A DNA stretch of 64,000 bases, from contig CM066312.1 in assembly GCA_033807775.1 (NCBI GenBank), positions 30,601,696 to 30,665,695 of the forward strand, written 5' to 3'. The stretch's first letter is position 1; every line of letters starts with the position of its first letter. The translations under genes and the position numbers were made by a program. Under the pieces are notes generated by a model, which searched no databases, was not told where the DNA came from, and saw nothing but the letters and a program-made list of their open reading frames with translations. Shown in pieces: positions 21,766-33,530 of the stretch. The stretch is from Saussurea involucrata (taxonomy: Eukaryota > Streptophyta > Magnoliopsida > Asterales > Asteraceae).

Positions 21766-22467
21766 GAAACCTTACCGAAACTGAATGAAGCAACAGAAGT
21801 TAATTTCCAGAATTCTAATTCTTCAATTTAGTGTTTTACTGTTTTTGATTTCTAGTCTTGAATAGGTGGATCCCTTTATACGAGGAAGAGTGGTCGATTA
21901 TTAAAGTAGAAGATATCAATTAGAATCTTAAAGGAGAAGATATCAATTTTAATTTTAGAATGAGAAGAATAGATATCGATTAAGGAAAAAGTATTAGGAA
22001 ATAAGGATAGATATCAATTAGGATTTTAATTCAGTTTCCATATTAAATAGATATCGATCAATTCCATAATTAAGAAAACATAATTACTTTAGATGTTTAA
22101 AATAACCAATACAAAAAATCAGGGGCGTTTTTTAAAAGAGATATCTATCAATACATGTATATTATTTGTTTGTGATTAAAATATAAAATAAATTCAAAGG
22201 GGTTCCATTCCACCTTTCCTAAAAAACATCTTTCAAGAATGAAGATGCTGGATCAATTACAATGTAATTTTTTTTGGTAATTGTTCAAAATTAAATTAGG
22301 GAGCTGAATGGTTAAGGGAGGTCCAAGATACAAATTCATTCAGAGGGTTTTAGAATCATTAAGAGGCGGACTATTTTTGCCAACCAAGATTCACCTCTTA
22401 GCAATTCAGAGGTTGCCTCTTAATGGAACTACTAAGAGGTAAACAAACAGCAAATAAGATGACTCAC
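21766..22467. other. No gene seen; AT-rich, with ATATCNAT and AAGAGG words
   Basis: Repeated AGATATCAATTA-type words occur to about 22160. An AAGAGGCGG...CCTCTTAATGG inverted pair lies around 22360-22440 and may be a small degraded MITE. No coding signal is supported. Confidence 0.3.
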
Positions 22468-22704
22468 AGGGGTAGATCCTTCTAGGGAGGCTCTTGGTTC
22501 TGAAAAAGACAAGTTTCCAGCTAGGAAGGAACCGCCTCTTTGAAACACCTTCTCGGGATTCAGTCCTTCTGAAGGCCATCTGTGCACAGAAGAATCTGTT
22601 GTTGCAACCCATATACCATCATCATGCAGTGCTAATTGCTGAATAGGATGTTCCTTGGTGCAAAGCAATACACTCTCTCTTGTGGAAAGATCTGTCAAGT
22701 ACAA
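22468..22704 (-). pseudogene. WDR48: Captured exon of a WDR48-like WD40 gene
   Basis: A 79-codon open exon lies between a TTGTAG acceptor (22706-22705) and a GTGAGT donor (22467-22462). It includes LSTRESVLLCTKEHPI, IWVATTDSSVHRWP and KVFQRGGSFLAGNLSF, which I recognise as the plant homologue of WD-repeat protein 48, a deubiquitinase cofactor. The exon itself has no stop. The neighbouring WDR48 exons are not in the adjacent DNA, so this is a lone exon with short intron flanks. It lies left of the Helitron 5' end at 25098, in the same orientation. This is the pattern expected of Helitron capture. Confidence 0.75.
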
Positions 22705-23107
22705 CTACAAGTAGAAAGGGATAAGTGATGATGCATGGATAATTACAAATATGGTCTACCAAGATTCGTAAAATAACCACATGCTCAAACTAATAGTAAT
22801 GCATATTTAAACATGAATTTTATCTGGGGTTCTGTGTTGACTGCAAACATCCAAGAAATCTAATCAACCTCAGCAATGGACGATTGATCAAGTAAAGAGA
22901 ATCTAAAGAAGACTGTTTTAAAATATTGACTTATATATGTGTGGTAAGTCCACATAATAAAATTGCGTATCAATTAGATAGTGTCAAACCTTGAAGCCCA
23001 TCAATTACCTGCATCAACAATCACAATGTGTGTGGAAAAAAAGTTAACTACAAATAAATGATTAGCATTATTACATATCAAAAGTTGTAGTTGTGCAAAG
23101 AACTCAC

Positions 23108-23190
23108 AAATTGCTTCCTGGAAAGAAGCTTATTTGTCATGAACTTCCTTGTATAGTTGTATGGATAGTCACTGCCTTGGTGTCCGCCAA
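23108..23190 (-). pseudogene. RPS24: Captured 5' exon of ribosomal protein S24e, broken
   Basis: The segment reads ADTKAVTIHT, then after an 8-nt insertion RKFMTNKLLSRKQF, ending at a GTGAGTT donor (23107-23101). This is the N-terminus of 40S protein eS24. The start codon appears as TTG (23190-23188), where ATG is expected. The insertion (ACTATACA) shifts the frame, so it cannot encode eS24. It is in the same orientation as the WDR48 exon and the Helitron H2 end. Confidence 0.75.
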
Positions 23191-23259
23191 TTTCACTATT
23201 GAATACAAAATAACCAAATAAATGTAATAAACTTAGAAAGAGATCAAGAAACCCAAATA

Positions 23260-24206
23260 TCGATTCCAAAATCGATTAAAAACCCCAAACGAGAGTCTGA
23301 AACCGTACGTAAGGTTTTGTAAGAAAAATCGAACGAAAATCGATTAGCAAAATGTTTTGGACAAAACCTAAACAAAATCGATTAGAAAAATCGAAACAAA
23401 ATCGATTAGATAGAAAACAAAATCGATTAGAAAAAACCCACATACCTCAGAAGAAACAATTTCTTTTAGAAAAACATAACCAAAAAATACCTGAAATGGC
23501 GAAAAAAGGTTAAGTTTATGAACCATAAAGAAATACCTGCACAAAAAGCTTCCATCATCGACCTTATTAGGACCAAATCGATTAGAAAGAACAGAACCAA
23601 AAAATCGATTAGAAAGAACAGAACCAAAAAAAGAACCAAATCGATTAGAAAGAACAGAACCAAAAAATACCTGAAATGGCGAAAAAGCTGAAGTTTTTGA
23701 ACCCTAAAGAAATACCTGCACCAAAAGCTTCCATCATCGACCTCATTTCGATATTAAACAGAACCAAATCGGCCTCATTAGGATTAAGTTTATGAACCAT
23801 AAAGAAATACCTGCACCAAATCCATGCTTCAACTTATCACAAATCTTAAAAGGTTTTCTCTATTGACAAAACTAATCCCTCGGGTTTTATAAGACTTCCA
23901 AACTTGAAGGAATACATTTATTTGTATAATATTCTCATATAAAATTACGAGATATTACAGTTATCAATCGAATAGAGAAAAGTCGAATATATACAACAAA
24001 TGAACAAAGCACCATATGAAAGTAGCACAAAATGAATGTTGTCCTTCATTTAAAAGCTATATAATATCCCTTCTAAATCAGCGATGGTGATTTTCATGTT
24101 TTAATCTTGCTGCCATTTTCTAATTTTTTGGCTCTCTAATCGATTTTCATGTTTTAACCCCAACCAAAATCGAAGCTTAAACCAAAATCGATAGAACCAA
24201 AACCGA
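23260..24206. repeat. ATCGATT-rich degenerate repeats
   Basis: The word AATCGATTAG and relatives recur many times, with AGAACAGAACCAAA and an ACCTGAAATGGCGAAAAA block found twice (about 23491 and 23669). These are imperfect duplications inside the Helitron H2 region. No ORF there is credible. Confidence 0.55.
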
Positions 24207-24727
24207 AGCTTAGACCAAAATTGAAGCTTTTAACCAAATCGATAGAACCAAAATCGATTAGACAAAAATCAACCAAATCGATTAACCAAAAGTGATGTGA
24301 AATCAACCAAACAAAAAAAACTTTAAATTAGAAATGGTAATCACAAACCTTCTTTGAGTTGATTCCATCTCCATCTCGACAATCCTTCAAATCCTAAATC
24401 AACCAAACAAAAAAACCCTAAATTAGAAATCGACCTCAATGAGAGAGAGAGGGAGAGACAGAGAGAGAGAGTTGAAATCGATAACCATCACGTAAAGCTT
24501 AGACCAAAATTGAAGCTTTTAACCAAATCGATAGAACCAAAATCGATTAGACAAAAATCAACCAAATCGATTAACCAAAAGCGATGTGAAATCAACCAAA
24601 CAAAAAAAACCTAAATTAGAAATGGTGAATCACAAACCTTCTTTGAGTTGATTACATCTCCATCTCGACAATCCTTCAAATCCTAAATCAACCAAACAAA
24701 AAAAAACCTAAATTAGAAATCGACCTC

Positions 24728-24766
<39 letters not shown>

Positions 24767-24784
24767 AAGGGAGTTGAAATCGAC
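24207..24784. repeat. 289-bp tandem duplication in Helitron H2
   Basis: 24207-24495 and 24496-24784 are direct copies starting AGCTTAGACC, offset 289 bp, each ending in a GA-repeat. They differ by a few substitutions and GA-repeat length. Confidence 0.75.
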
Positions 24785-24829
24785 CTCATTCTGGAGTTTG
24801 AATCGTCCCTGAGGTTATCGGGAGGTTGA

Positions 24830-25098
24830 ATAGCGTGAAGGAAGAGGCGTGCCCTGTCTTGGGAAGAGAACTTTTTTGAACTGAAGTTTGGTTTCTCACT
24901 CTAATTAGACAAAAATCAACCAAGAAGAAGAAAAAGAAAAGGAAACTGAAGGCGTGATTAGAGGGAATACCAAAAAAAAAAGTTTAGTTTTCTCTCTCTA
25001 AAAGAAATTAAGTAAAAAAGCTTTAAGTTGTAGTACATTGTTCTTAGAAGGTGGTTTTTAAGAGTTAGGGGGCTTCATGCTTTATAATATAGTATAGA
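24830..25098 (-). mobile_element. 5' terminal region of Helitron H2
   Basis: On the minus strand the end reads A, then TCTATACTATATTATAAAGC, a plant Helitron 5' terminus with the obligatory A before TC. The matching CTRR 3' end is not found between here and element A. It may have been lost with the truncation at 21312 or lie further left. The WDR48 and RPS24 fragments are inside its territory. Confidence 0.7.
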
Positions 25099-27504
25099 TA
25101 TATATTTCAAACCATCCATTTGTGAAAAAACAATGACATTATGACAAGCAAACATAATTAGATGAGAATTTCTATCATAGGAAATCCACTTAAGTTATAT
25201 AAGATGCATGATCAAAAAAGGTGCATCAGGATGAAAGCTATAAAAAATTATGGATCTCTGTTTAGCCTCTTCTTGAATACCATTTTCCAAGAAAAAGAAA
25301 CCAGCGTCCATCAAATAACTAAAGCTTCCAATTACGGATAAGATTTGTGTGAGCTGCCCATTTAAACCAATTAAGAATTTTTCATGAAAAAATCATCCAT
25401 ATACCACAAAAGCAAACAAATGTGAAAAAAACAATAAGTCAATAATAAATGGCTTTCTTTTAGATTGTATTTTGTTAGGATCTAACCTCGAGAAGAACAG
25501 GAGAGGTTATTGCTACTTTAAAATAACTAAATAAATAAATATTTTGAGCAAAACACAAACAAAGAAACCAATCATTCTAATTGCAAGTAGTTTCTTTCTA
25601 TATTATACAAAATTAATGCGATGTTGAGACTGTAAGGTTAAGATCTTTTCAGACAATAAAAGATGTTCCCTTCTTCGTATTTTAAGCATGGTCTATGTGA
25701 AAACGTTAAACCTTTATAAGTGACATATGCTTTGGTAATGCTTGATTCAAATGTATATATATCCACCAAACACAAGATATAGAAACATTTGGGGGAAAAA
25801 ATTATCGCATAATGCAATGAAAATATAATCATTTCTAGCGATCATATATATGTTCAAAAAGAGCAGATTAATAGTCAAAAAACACTAAAATCAAGAACCG
25901 ATTCAAGATAACTAATAGCATTGGAAGGATTACCCTTCTACGTAGTTTCAATGGCTGATTCTTAGGTAGCAGAACTGGCACAACTAATCGAGGATCTCTA
26001 TTTTCTGGAACTCACAGAGGCCTCCAAGCTCTGGTCTCGAACACGGTCGTTGCTTCTCTCTAATCCTGCCCTACGACTGTTTTAGCGATGGTTGAGATTT
26101 ACGGTCAAAGAGTTTGACGGAGATTTGATTTTCATTATCTCGTAATAGAACACTAAGAAGTATCTACTTACTTGATAAGCCTTCGACGATCGGCTGCCTC
26201 TTTCTTAAACTTGAACTCTGTAAGATACCTATAATAGGCTCCTAGACCGCAATCAACCACAACCCACCAAAAAATCATTAGAACCAAACAATGAAACAAA
26301 CTCAACCTATTAGGTCCTGGGAGCAGCAGAAAGAGACGGTCTTGGGAGCCGGAATCGATCACACATAGAGTAAGAAGTATTAGAATATTTGGAAAGTTTA
26401 AAAGTGGAGTTCAATATTAATGAAACAATAAAGAACAAAATGGAATTAAGTATCCTCACCGGCTTTGCCATCAACATCCACTACCGACAGCGGATGGTAT
26501 TTTGTTTCAAGCAACAACCTGAGACGAACACAATGAATCCAATATCAAAATACTACAAAAAGATAGGCTATATATCAGCTACACACACTTCATAAGCTTC
26601 GTAAACAATTTCATATACAGAGTTTAGAAAAAGATAAAAGAAATGAAAAATAAACAAAAAGATCATTGAACTTGATAACCCGTCGGACGTGATTTCTTGG
26701 TTGATGTCAAGTTTGAGTTTGATAGAAAAAACAAGCACAACAAGAAGGAAGACAGAAGATGCTAGTATTGCACCAAGGGAATGATGACCAAATTATTTAC
26801 ACTATTTACAAATATGCAAGATTGCACCCATGAATCGAAATCAGATGCAAAATGTGATGTTCATCAACAAAGTTGTCATCAAAACAAAAATCAAAATAAC
26901 CTGTGGAGAAATCTAAATCGAGTAACCTCATTGCCGGTTTTTTATGTAGTCTTGGGACAGGTAGAAGGTAGAAAGAAGCACGAAAGAAATCTTCATTCGA
27001 GAGAGGATACGTCCTGGTTTCATGAAGAAAGTGTATGAAGAAAGCCAAATAGGTATGGCTCACCTGAGACGTGAAATAAGCATGGTACACTTCAAAGCCA
27101 ACAAATGTATAAGATTCTTGTCATATATATATTTGGAAAACTAAATGGGTTCTTCAAATCTCACATTTTGTTTCTTCTTTTGTTAATAGCAATAAAAAAA
27201 ATTAGGGGCTAGAGCAGATGATGCAGTATGTGCCTTAAATCAGAACTTCCTTGTACCTTGTTTGGAAAGCAACCAAGAGTAGAGATCCAAAAACAAATAT
27301 CTGAATTTTACCTTCTTATGAGGAGGCGTGCCTGATCCAAAAACAGATATATGATTTTGGAGAAAACATATAAACAAAAACAGATATTTATGAACTTTTA
27401 CTCCAAAAACAGATATTCACAAAAACATATATTTACGAAGAAGGTAAAATTCAAGATATAAGGTTTTAGATTTCCAATAGAAACTGATCGAGAAGGAAGC
27501 GAAC
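25099..27504. other. Helitron H3 territory without an identifiable gene
   Basis: No intact gene. Exon-like open stretches occur on the minus strand at about 25200-25372 (about 57 codons, containing SVIGSFSYLMDAG) and at about 26460-26521 before a GTGAGG donor. I could not assign either. The remaining sequence is AT-rich with intron-like composition. Confidence 0.3.
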
Positions 27505-27593
27505 CTGCATAAGACCATGTCCATGAGCTTCATCCGATGAAACATCATCGCTACTCACAATAGGCAAAGCAGAAGACCTCGAAAATGATATAC
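27505..27593 (-). pseudogene. Captured exon, family not recognised
   Basis: An 89-nt open segment lies between TTTCTACAG and a CAG|GTTCGC donor on the minus strand. It encodes a Ser/Asp-rich peptide including ALPIVSSDDVSSDEAHGHG. Both splice sites are of the expected type and the orientation matches the other fragments. I cannot name the gene. Confidence 0.45.
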
Positions 27594-27975
27594 CTGTAGA
27601 AATAAATGAAAGAAGAAAGGAAAACCAAGATGCCTATGTCTTGTAAAAAGGAAGTTGAAGAGAAAGAAAATGGAGCATCATTTGAAATCGTGAAAGCAGA
27701 GAACCAGGAAGAAAAAAATCAATAAAGCTGAAAAAGACAAAAGGGTGCAAGGGTTTGCATCTTGATTCTTGCAAGGTAAAACTTTTTTCATTAAGAAAGC
27801 AAGTATGTGTCATTCCACTTTGAGTAGTAGTGTTGGGGGTTTAAATCTATGCATTAGTAAGTTGTATACCATGCTTAAATACTTGTAATTCATATATTTT
27901 CAAGTTTTATGCTAAAAAAGTTGTACATCATGCTTTTAGAGTTGTATTTAAGAGTTAGATATATATGCATTATAA

Positions 27976-28904
27976 GGCCATCCGTAGCGCCCATGGGCTC
28001 GGGCTCGGGCTTCGCCAGATGGCAAGTGGGTACGCGGGTAAGGGGTACGGGGGGAGCGGGCTAGCTGCGGGCTCGGGCTGAGCGGGTTTGTAAGCCCGTG
28101 GAACCCAAATGAAAATTTGCCATATTTTAATGATTTTTAATTAAAATTTACACTTTCAACCCCCATACTTATTTACTAAATTTACTTTATACCTTTTAGT
28201 TTCATTATTTTAATTTTACATTTAACACATATAATCGTTTATTAACTAAAACACGTTAAAAAAATACGTTTTAATTTTAACAAGTTACACCATTATAATC
28301 GTCTCTTCGATACGTTCGAAATGAGCCCAACATTGAATTTTTTTGGATTTATATATTTTAATATATATCATATAAACTACATAAAATTATTTTATGAGTA
28401 AACTATGATTTTGGTCCCTGTGGTTTACTGTTAATAACGGTTTTCGTCTTTGATCTTTTAAAACTGCTTTTTTATCCTTATGGTTTCTATTTTCCTTCCA
28501 TTTTCATCCTTCCATCCAACTTTGTTAAAATTAGAGTTAATTCTTCAAAAAAATAATTGAGAAAATTACATATTTGGTCCTTGTTTATTGTATATCAAAT
28601 TTTACATTTTTATCCTTAAGTTACGACATTTTTTTTCTTATTTTTATTTATTATTTATCTTATATTTATTTTATTAAAAAATATATAAATATTTTTATTT
28701 TGTTAAATAATTAAATGTATAAATAAAAGAATTAAAAAAATGGAAGGTTTGAGGGTAAGGAGAAAAGCTGATGTGGCGCTGAGGTGGCAAGCTAGGGCTT
28801 GAGGGTAGTGGTACTCCACTTTTTGAGGGCTTGAGGGTTAGGAGAAAAGTTGATGTGGCGCTGATGTGGCGCTTGAGGGCTTCTACGGAGCGCTACGGAT
28901 GGCC
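27976..28904. mobile_element. Non-autonomous PIF/Harbinger element, 929 bp
   Basis: Terminal inverted repeats GGCCATCCGTAGCGC are perfect at both ends and flanked by TAA on each side (27973-27975, 28905-28907), the 3-bp duplication of this superfamily. The first ~130 bp are G/C-rich with GGGCTCGGGCTCGGGC words, as in the element at 62212. 28645-28745 is nearly identical to 63902-64000 at the right of that element. No transposase remains. The interior includes a copy of module X (28147-28393) and a GTAAACTATGATTTTGGTCC-type repeat. Confidence 0.9.
28147..28393 (+). repeat. Module X, copy 1
   Basis: About 250-bp module starting TTACACTTTCAACCCC and carrying the core TCTTCGATACGTTCGAAATG. Other copies lie at 29119-29366 (+), 29797-30040 (-), 30066-30310 (+) and 30745-30987 (-), with a divergent copy near 61865-62160. 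It is non-coding and I do not recognise it. Confidence 0.7.
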
Positions 28905-29400
28905 TAAGGTAGTAATATATAGGGAAATTAATTAAAATGCCACAAGTTTGACTAACTGTTATCGAAATGCCATAAATTTTTTCCATTTTGCAAAAATGCC
29001 ACAAATACCCGCGATGGAAGCCCGCGATCGCGGGCAGTGGCATTTTTGTAATTAACAAATACCCGCGATCACGGGAGGAGCCCGCGGTGGCTTCAAATTT
29101 GATTTGTTTTGTTTTTTAATTTACACTTTCACCCCCTATACTTATTTACTAAATTTACTTTATACTTTATACTTTTATAATTTAATTTTACATTTAACAC
29201 ATATACTCGTTTATTAACTAAAATACGTTAAAAAATACGTTTTAATTTTAACAAGTTACATCATTATAATCGTCTCTTCGATACGTTCGAAATGAGCCCA
29301 ATCTTGAATTTTTTTGGATTTCTATATTTTAATATATATTATATAAACTACATAAAAATTATTTTTTATATTTAAAATTCATACCCTTATTGTTAATTAT

Positions 29401-29697
29401 TTAATTTATGGTACTCTTATAGTTAAAATACGTTTTATTTATTTTATTATCGATGGTCCAAGTGTAAGTATTAAAAATTGGCGGAGCCTTTGTGATGGAC
29501 AGACATCGATCTTCTTGTGCATACTCTGTAACTGCAAATACTTCAGTTCCAAACACACATGAATCATCGTTCGCCAAATACCCATTTTCACAATTCTTAA
29601 ATGAGTCCAGTGATACCAATTTGTCAAAACCCCATTTCATATTCTTCTCGTGAAACCTTCTCCTATTGCCATTCACGATATCTATAAACACATTCAA
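29401..29697 (-). pseudogene. MATH/TRAF-domain fragment, left arm
   Basis: 98-codon open frame. ENGYLANDDSCVFGTEVF is the end-of-domain signature of plant MATH proteins (usual form NGYLV-D-C-FGAEVFV). Then RCLSITKAPP and YTWTIDN form the linker and start of the next MATH domain, so the fragment spans a domain junction of a tandem-MATH gene. Only this part is present. The MATH codons then run into element sequence and stop. The right arm carries a copy differing at three residues. As a protein it would be a partial domain; as RNA it can pair with the other arm. Confidence 0.75.
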
Positions 29698-30406
29698 ATA
29701 ATAATAATTTAAAACGATTTAATGAATTAGTTAATATATGATTATTATGTTAATGCGATAGGAGTGTAAAACAAAATTGAAAATACGCTAAAAATAAATT
29801 TTTATGTAGTTTATATGATATATATTAAAATATATAAATCCAAAAAAATTCAATGTTGGCCTCATTTCGAACGTATCGAAGAGACGATTATAATGGTGTA
29901 ACTTGTTAAAAGTAAAACATATTTTTTAACGTATTTTCGTTAATAAACGATTATATGTGTTAAATGTAAAACTTAAATTATGAAAGTAAAAGGTATAAAG
30001 TAAATTTAGTAAATAAGTATAGGGGTTAAAAGTGTAAATATCAAATCCAAATCACAATTTGAATTTTACACTTTCAACCCCTATACTTATTTACTAAATT
30101 TACTTTATACCTTTTACTTTCATAATTTAAATTTTACATTTAACACATATAATCGTTTATTAACGAAAATATGTTAAAAAAATACGTTTTAATTTTAACA
30201 AGTTACACAATTATAATCGTCTCTTCGATACGTTCGAAATGAGCCCAATCTTGAATTTTTTTGGATTTATATATTTTAATATATATCATATAAACTGCAT
30301 AAAAATTTATTTTTGACGTATTTTCAATTTTGTTTTACACTCCTATCACATTAACATAATAATCATATATTAACTAATTCATTAAATCATTTTAAATTAT
30401 TATTAT

Positions 30407-30703
30407 TTGAATGTGTTTATAGATATCGTGAATGGCAATAGGAGAAGGTTTCACGAGAAGAATATGAAATGGGGTTTTGACAAGTTGGTATCACTGGACT
30501 CATTTAAGAATTGTGAAAATGGGTATTTGGCGAACGATGATTCATGTGTGTTTGGAACTGAAGTATTTGCAGTTACAGAGTATGCACAAAATGATCGATG
30601 TATGTCCATCACAAAGGCTCCGCCAATTTTTAATACTTACACTTGGACCATCGATAATAAAATAAATAAAAAGTATTTTAACTATAAGAGTACCATAAAT
30701 TAA
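30407..30703 (+). pseudogene. MATH/TRAF-domain fragment, right arm
   Basis: The inverted copy of the left-arm fragment. It has the same 98-codon length and differs at only three residues (E to N, L to M, T to K). Retention of an open frame in both arms suggests recent duplication of the arm or very recent capture. No ATG-proximal promoter is evident. Confidence 0.75.
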
Positions 30704-31182
30704 ATAATTAACAATAAGGGTATGAATTTTAAATATAAAAAAGAATTTTTATGTAGTTTATATGATATATATTAAAATATATAAATCCAAAAAAATTCAA
30801 GATTGTGCTCATTTCGAACGTATCGAAGAGACGATTATAATGGTGTAACTTGTTAAAATTAAAACGTATTTTTTTAACGTATTTTAGTTAATAAACGATT
30901 ATATGTGTTAAATGTAAAATTAAATTATGAAAGTAAAAGGTATAAAGTAAATTTAGTAAATAAGTATAGGGGGTGAAACTGTAAATTAAAAAACAAAACA
31001 AATCAAATTTGAAGCCACCGCGGGCTCCTCCGGTGATCGCGGGTATTTGTTAATTACAAAAATGCCACTGCCTGCGATCGCGGGCTCCCATCGCGGGTAT
31101 TTGTGGCATTTTTGCAAAATGGAAAAAATTTATGGCATTTTGATAACAGTTAGTCAAACTTGTGCCATTTTAATTAATTTCC

Positions 31183-31217
<35 letters not shown>

Positions 31218-31979
31218 TAGTGGTGTACCCGTGCGATGCAGCGCGGGTGAATGACAATTCTGAAACATTAGTTTACTTGTGAATCATTTTTCTCCTTCAC
31301 TTTCGATTTTATTTCATGAGTTTGCATGTTTAATTTGTAAGTCAACTAATATATAAAGTTGAAGGTTAATATAATGTATTAGCAAGGTATATTGGAAACT
31401 TAATTGCATAAGTATTGAGCTTCCAAACCCATATATTCAAATCTCATTACAAAATTTGAAATCTTTGACCGAATAAAACAGAAATACAATCATTTGTAAA
31501 TAATGCACATTCGTACCCGTGCAATGCGGCAGGTTGTGAAATTTCATGTAAATCGGGAAATTGAAAATTAATGTAACAAAAACTCCTACTCTTGTTTATG
31601 TTCTTTTAACCTCATAGTCTACCTTCGAAAGGTGTTTTCATCTTCCATTGCAAGAACCTCAATGTAGTGATTTAAGGCGAAAAATGTGACATGTTGACAC
31701 ATGAACATAATTAGAGATCTTAGCAACTCTTCGGTTTTTCCAAAGAAAAATCTGACAAGTTTACTTGGCTACCAAAATTAAGTGGATGTTTTGTTGTTTT
31801 TTCTTTTCATAAAGTTTTATATATAAGTTAAGCTAAATTGTTGTTTGTTCTATTATGTTAGAATTAATAGCTTGAATACTTTAAAATAACCATTTTAAAA
31901 TATGTGAATTATATAAAATTGAGAAAAATACATGTTTGGTAAATGCCCAAATACAATACCTTCCATATCAAAATATCAA

Positions 31980-32040
31980 CTAGTGCTATACCCGTCCGGT
32001 GGTCGGGTATACAACATGACGTAAAATTCTAGTAAATGTA
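31980..32040 (-). mobile_element. 3' end of another Helitron (H6)
   Basis: On the minus strand, the hairpin ATACCCG...CGGGTAT is followed by AGCACTAG then T (31983-31979). The hairpin differs from those of H1, H4 and H5, so it is a different family. The 5' end was not located. Sequence 31221-31979 contains a further GTACCCGTGCAATGCGGC remnant (about 31514) and no gene. Confidence 0.55.
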
Positions 32041-32534
32041 AAGACAAGGTTGGGTGATATCTCTCATGACAACCCCACGTAAGGATACTAATTTCGGCTA
32101 TTAATAGGGTAAGTTAGATTTGTAAACAATATTTATTGATTATTTTTCACCTAATAATTTTGCAAATTATAAGCTTCATGTAGATGTGATGCATTGTGCA
32201 TTGTGCCACCTTTCCAAGAACTACTTGCCTACCAGCATTATTTAATTTAGAAGTCTTGTATGTCTACTTCAGATTAAAGATTAGTAGCTAGGCTTACTGT
32301 AGAAGATGATAAATATGTAATTGCTTGTAGTGTAATTTTCTTCTCCCTCTCGGCTCTCACCCGAACCCAAATAGTCCACATTCCTACTCCCACATCTAAA
32401 ACCAAGCAATCAGTTTGAAGATTAAAACATTTGTTCATGGACTTGTAACGTTCAGTTTGGATTATTTACTTCTTAATTAACATTTGTCTAGAAAAATAGT
32501 TTGTCATCTACAATTTCCTGGTAGTAGATTCAAC

Positions 32535-32860
32535 TAGGCATGGGAATCACCCCCGACCCGTCGGGTAACCCGGTCCACCCGCCCCGGTCGGGGACGGGGA
32601 TTCCCCGTAAAACCGGGTATCGGGGACGGGGACGGGGATCCCCGCTTTTCTAAAACCGGGGATGGGGACGGGGACGGGCATCTCACTCCCCGCCCCGCCG
32701 GGTACCCGTATTTTATAATATGTAAATAATATATATATATATATAATATGAAAATATATATTTAAATATATAGTAATATTTTTTGTCCAAGAAATCAGTA
32801 ATAATTTCATATCTTTTTAATCATTAATGTATGTATACATACACATATACATCAGACACC

Positions 32861-32891
<31 letters not shown>

Positions 32892-33530
32892 AGTAAAGGT
32901 ATATATATATATATATATTTTTTCTTTTATGAACCCCATCAACTACTGAACTACATCTCCATAAAATTGAATCCCAACACATCAATCATTTTCATATTAT
33001 ATATGCAATATATATATATATATATATATATGAGTGGTTTGTTTCATAAAGTTGATGCATTTCTAAACAAAATATTTTGTAGTTTTTGTTATTTTTTTAT
33101 ATTTTGTTGTAAATGTAATATGTTTACCTTTCTGCCATATTACTCGATAAGTCGATATGTTTTGGTACGTGTAACGTTATTTTTTTGGATATTACTCGAT
33201 ATGTTTGGGTACGTGTAACGTTATTTTTTTGGATTAGGTTGATTTTCTTTTGGTTTTAGGTTGTTAATTACTATATGATGTTTAATTTTGTATTAAAATA
33301 ACTTTTTTTGTATTAAAATAATTATTTTTGTATTAAAATAAAAAAAATTCGATTGGGGAAAAAATCCCCGTTTCCCCGTTGGGGATCCCCGTTCCCCGGT
33401 GGGGATGGGGATGGGGATATGATCATATTCCCCGGTGGGGATGGGGACGGGGATGGGGATGAATATAATGATCGGGGACGGGGATGGGGATTGAGGTCCC
33501 CGCCCCATACCCGCCCCATTCCCATGCCTA
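32535..33530. mobile_element. Non-autonomous hAT element with G-rich subterminal arrays
   Basis: Terminal inverted repeats TAGGCATGGGAAT are flanked by a perfect 8-bp duplication GATTCAAC (32527-32534, 33531-33538), the hAT size. Both ends carry arrays of GGGGAYGGGG words on the plus strand, with some CCCCGCCCC. The middle is AT-rich with several TA repeats. Short ORFs in the arrays are low-complexity translations (Pro/Ser/Ile) and not genes. Confidence 0.9.

Larger units (their letters stand above)
27870..28921 (-). mobile_element. 5' terminal region of Helitron H3, split by a Harbinger element
   Basis: The sequence 27870-27975, continued at 28908-28921 beyond the Harbinger insertion, matches the Helitron 5' ends at about 60955-61078 and 61590-61694. 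Shared words include TTGTAATTCATA, GTACATNATGC, TATATGCATTATAAG and GGTAGTAATATA. Removing the insertion (one TAA copy) restores the terminus. The final TC is lost in a TA tract. Confidence 0.65.
28922..31183. mobile_element. Palindromic Mutator-like element carrying MATH gene fragments
   Basis: It starts GGGAAATTAATT and ends with the exact complement AATTAATTTCCC, flanked by the 9-bp direct duplication TAATATATA (28913-28921 and 31184-31192). That size is typical of Mutator-like insertions. The arms of about 1.1 kb are inverted copies meeting at about 30050, leaving only a short spacer. Each arm holds terminal sequence with ACCCGCGATCGCGGG-type GC-rich words, module X, a MATH-domain coding fragment and module X inverted. 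There is no transposase, so it is non-autonomous. It sits between the 5' end of Helitron H3 and the 3' end of H4. Confidence 0.85.
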
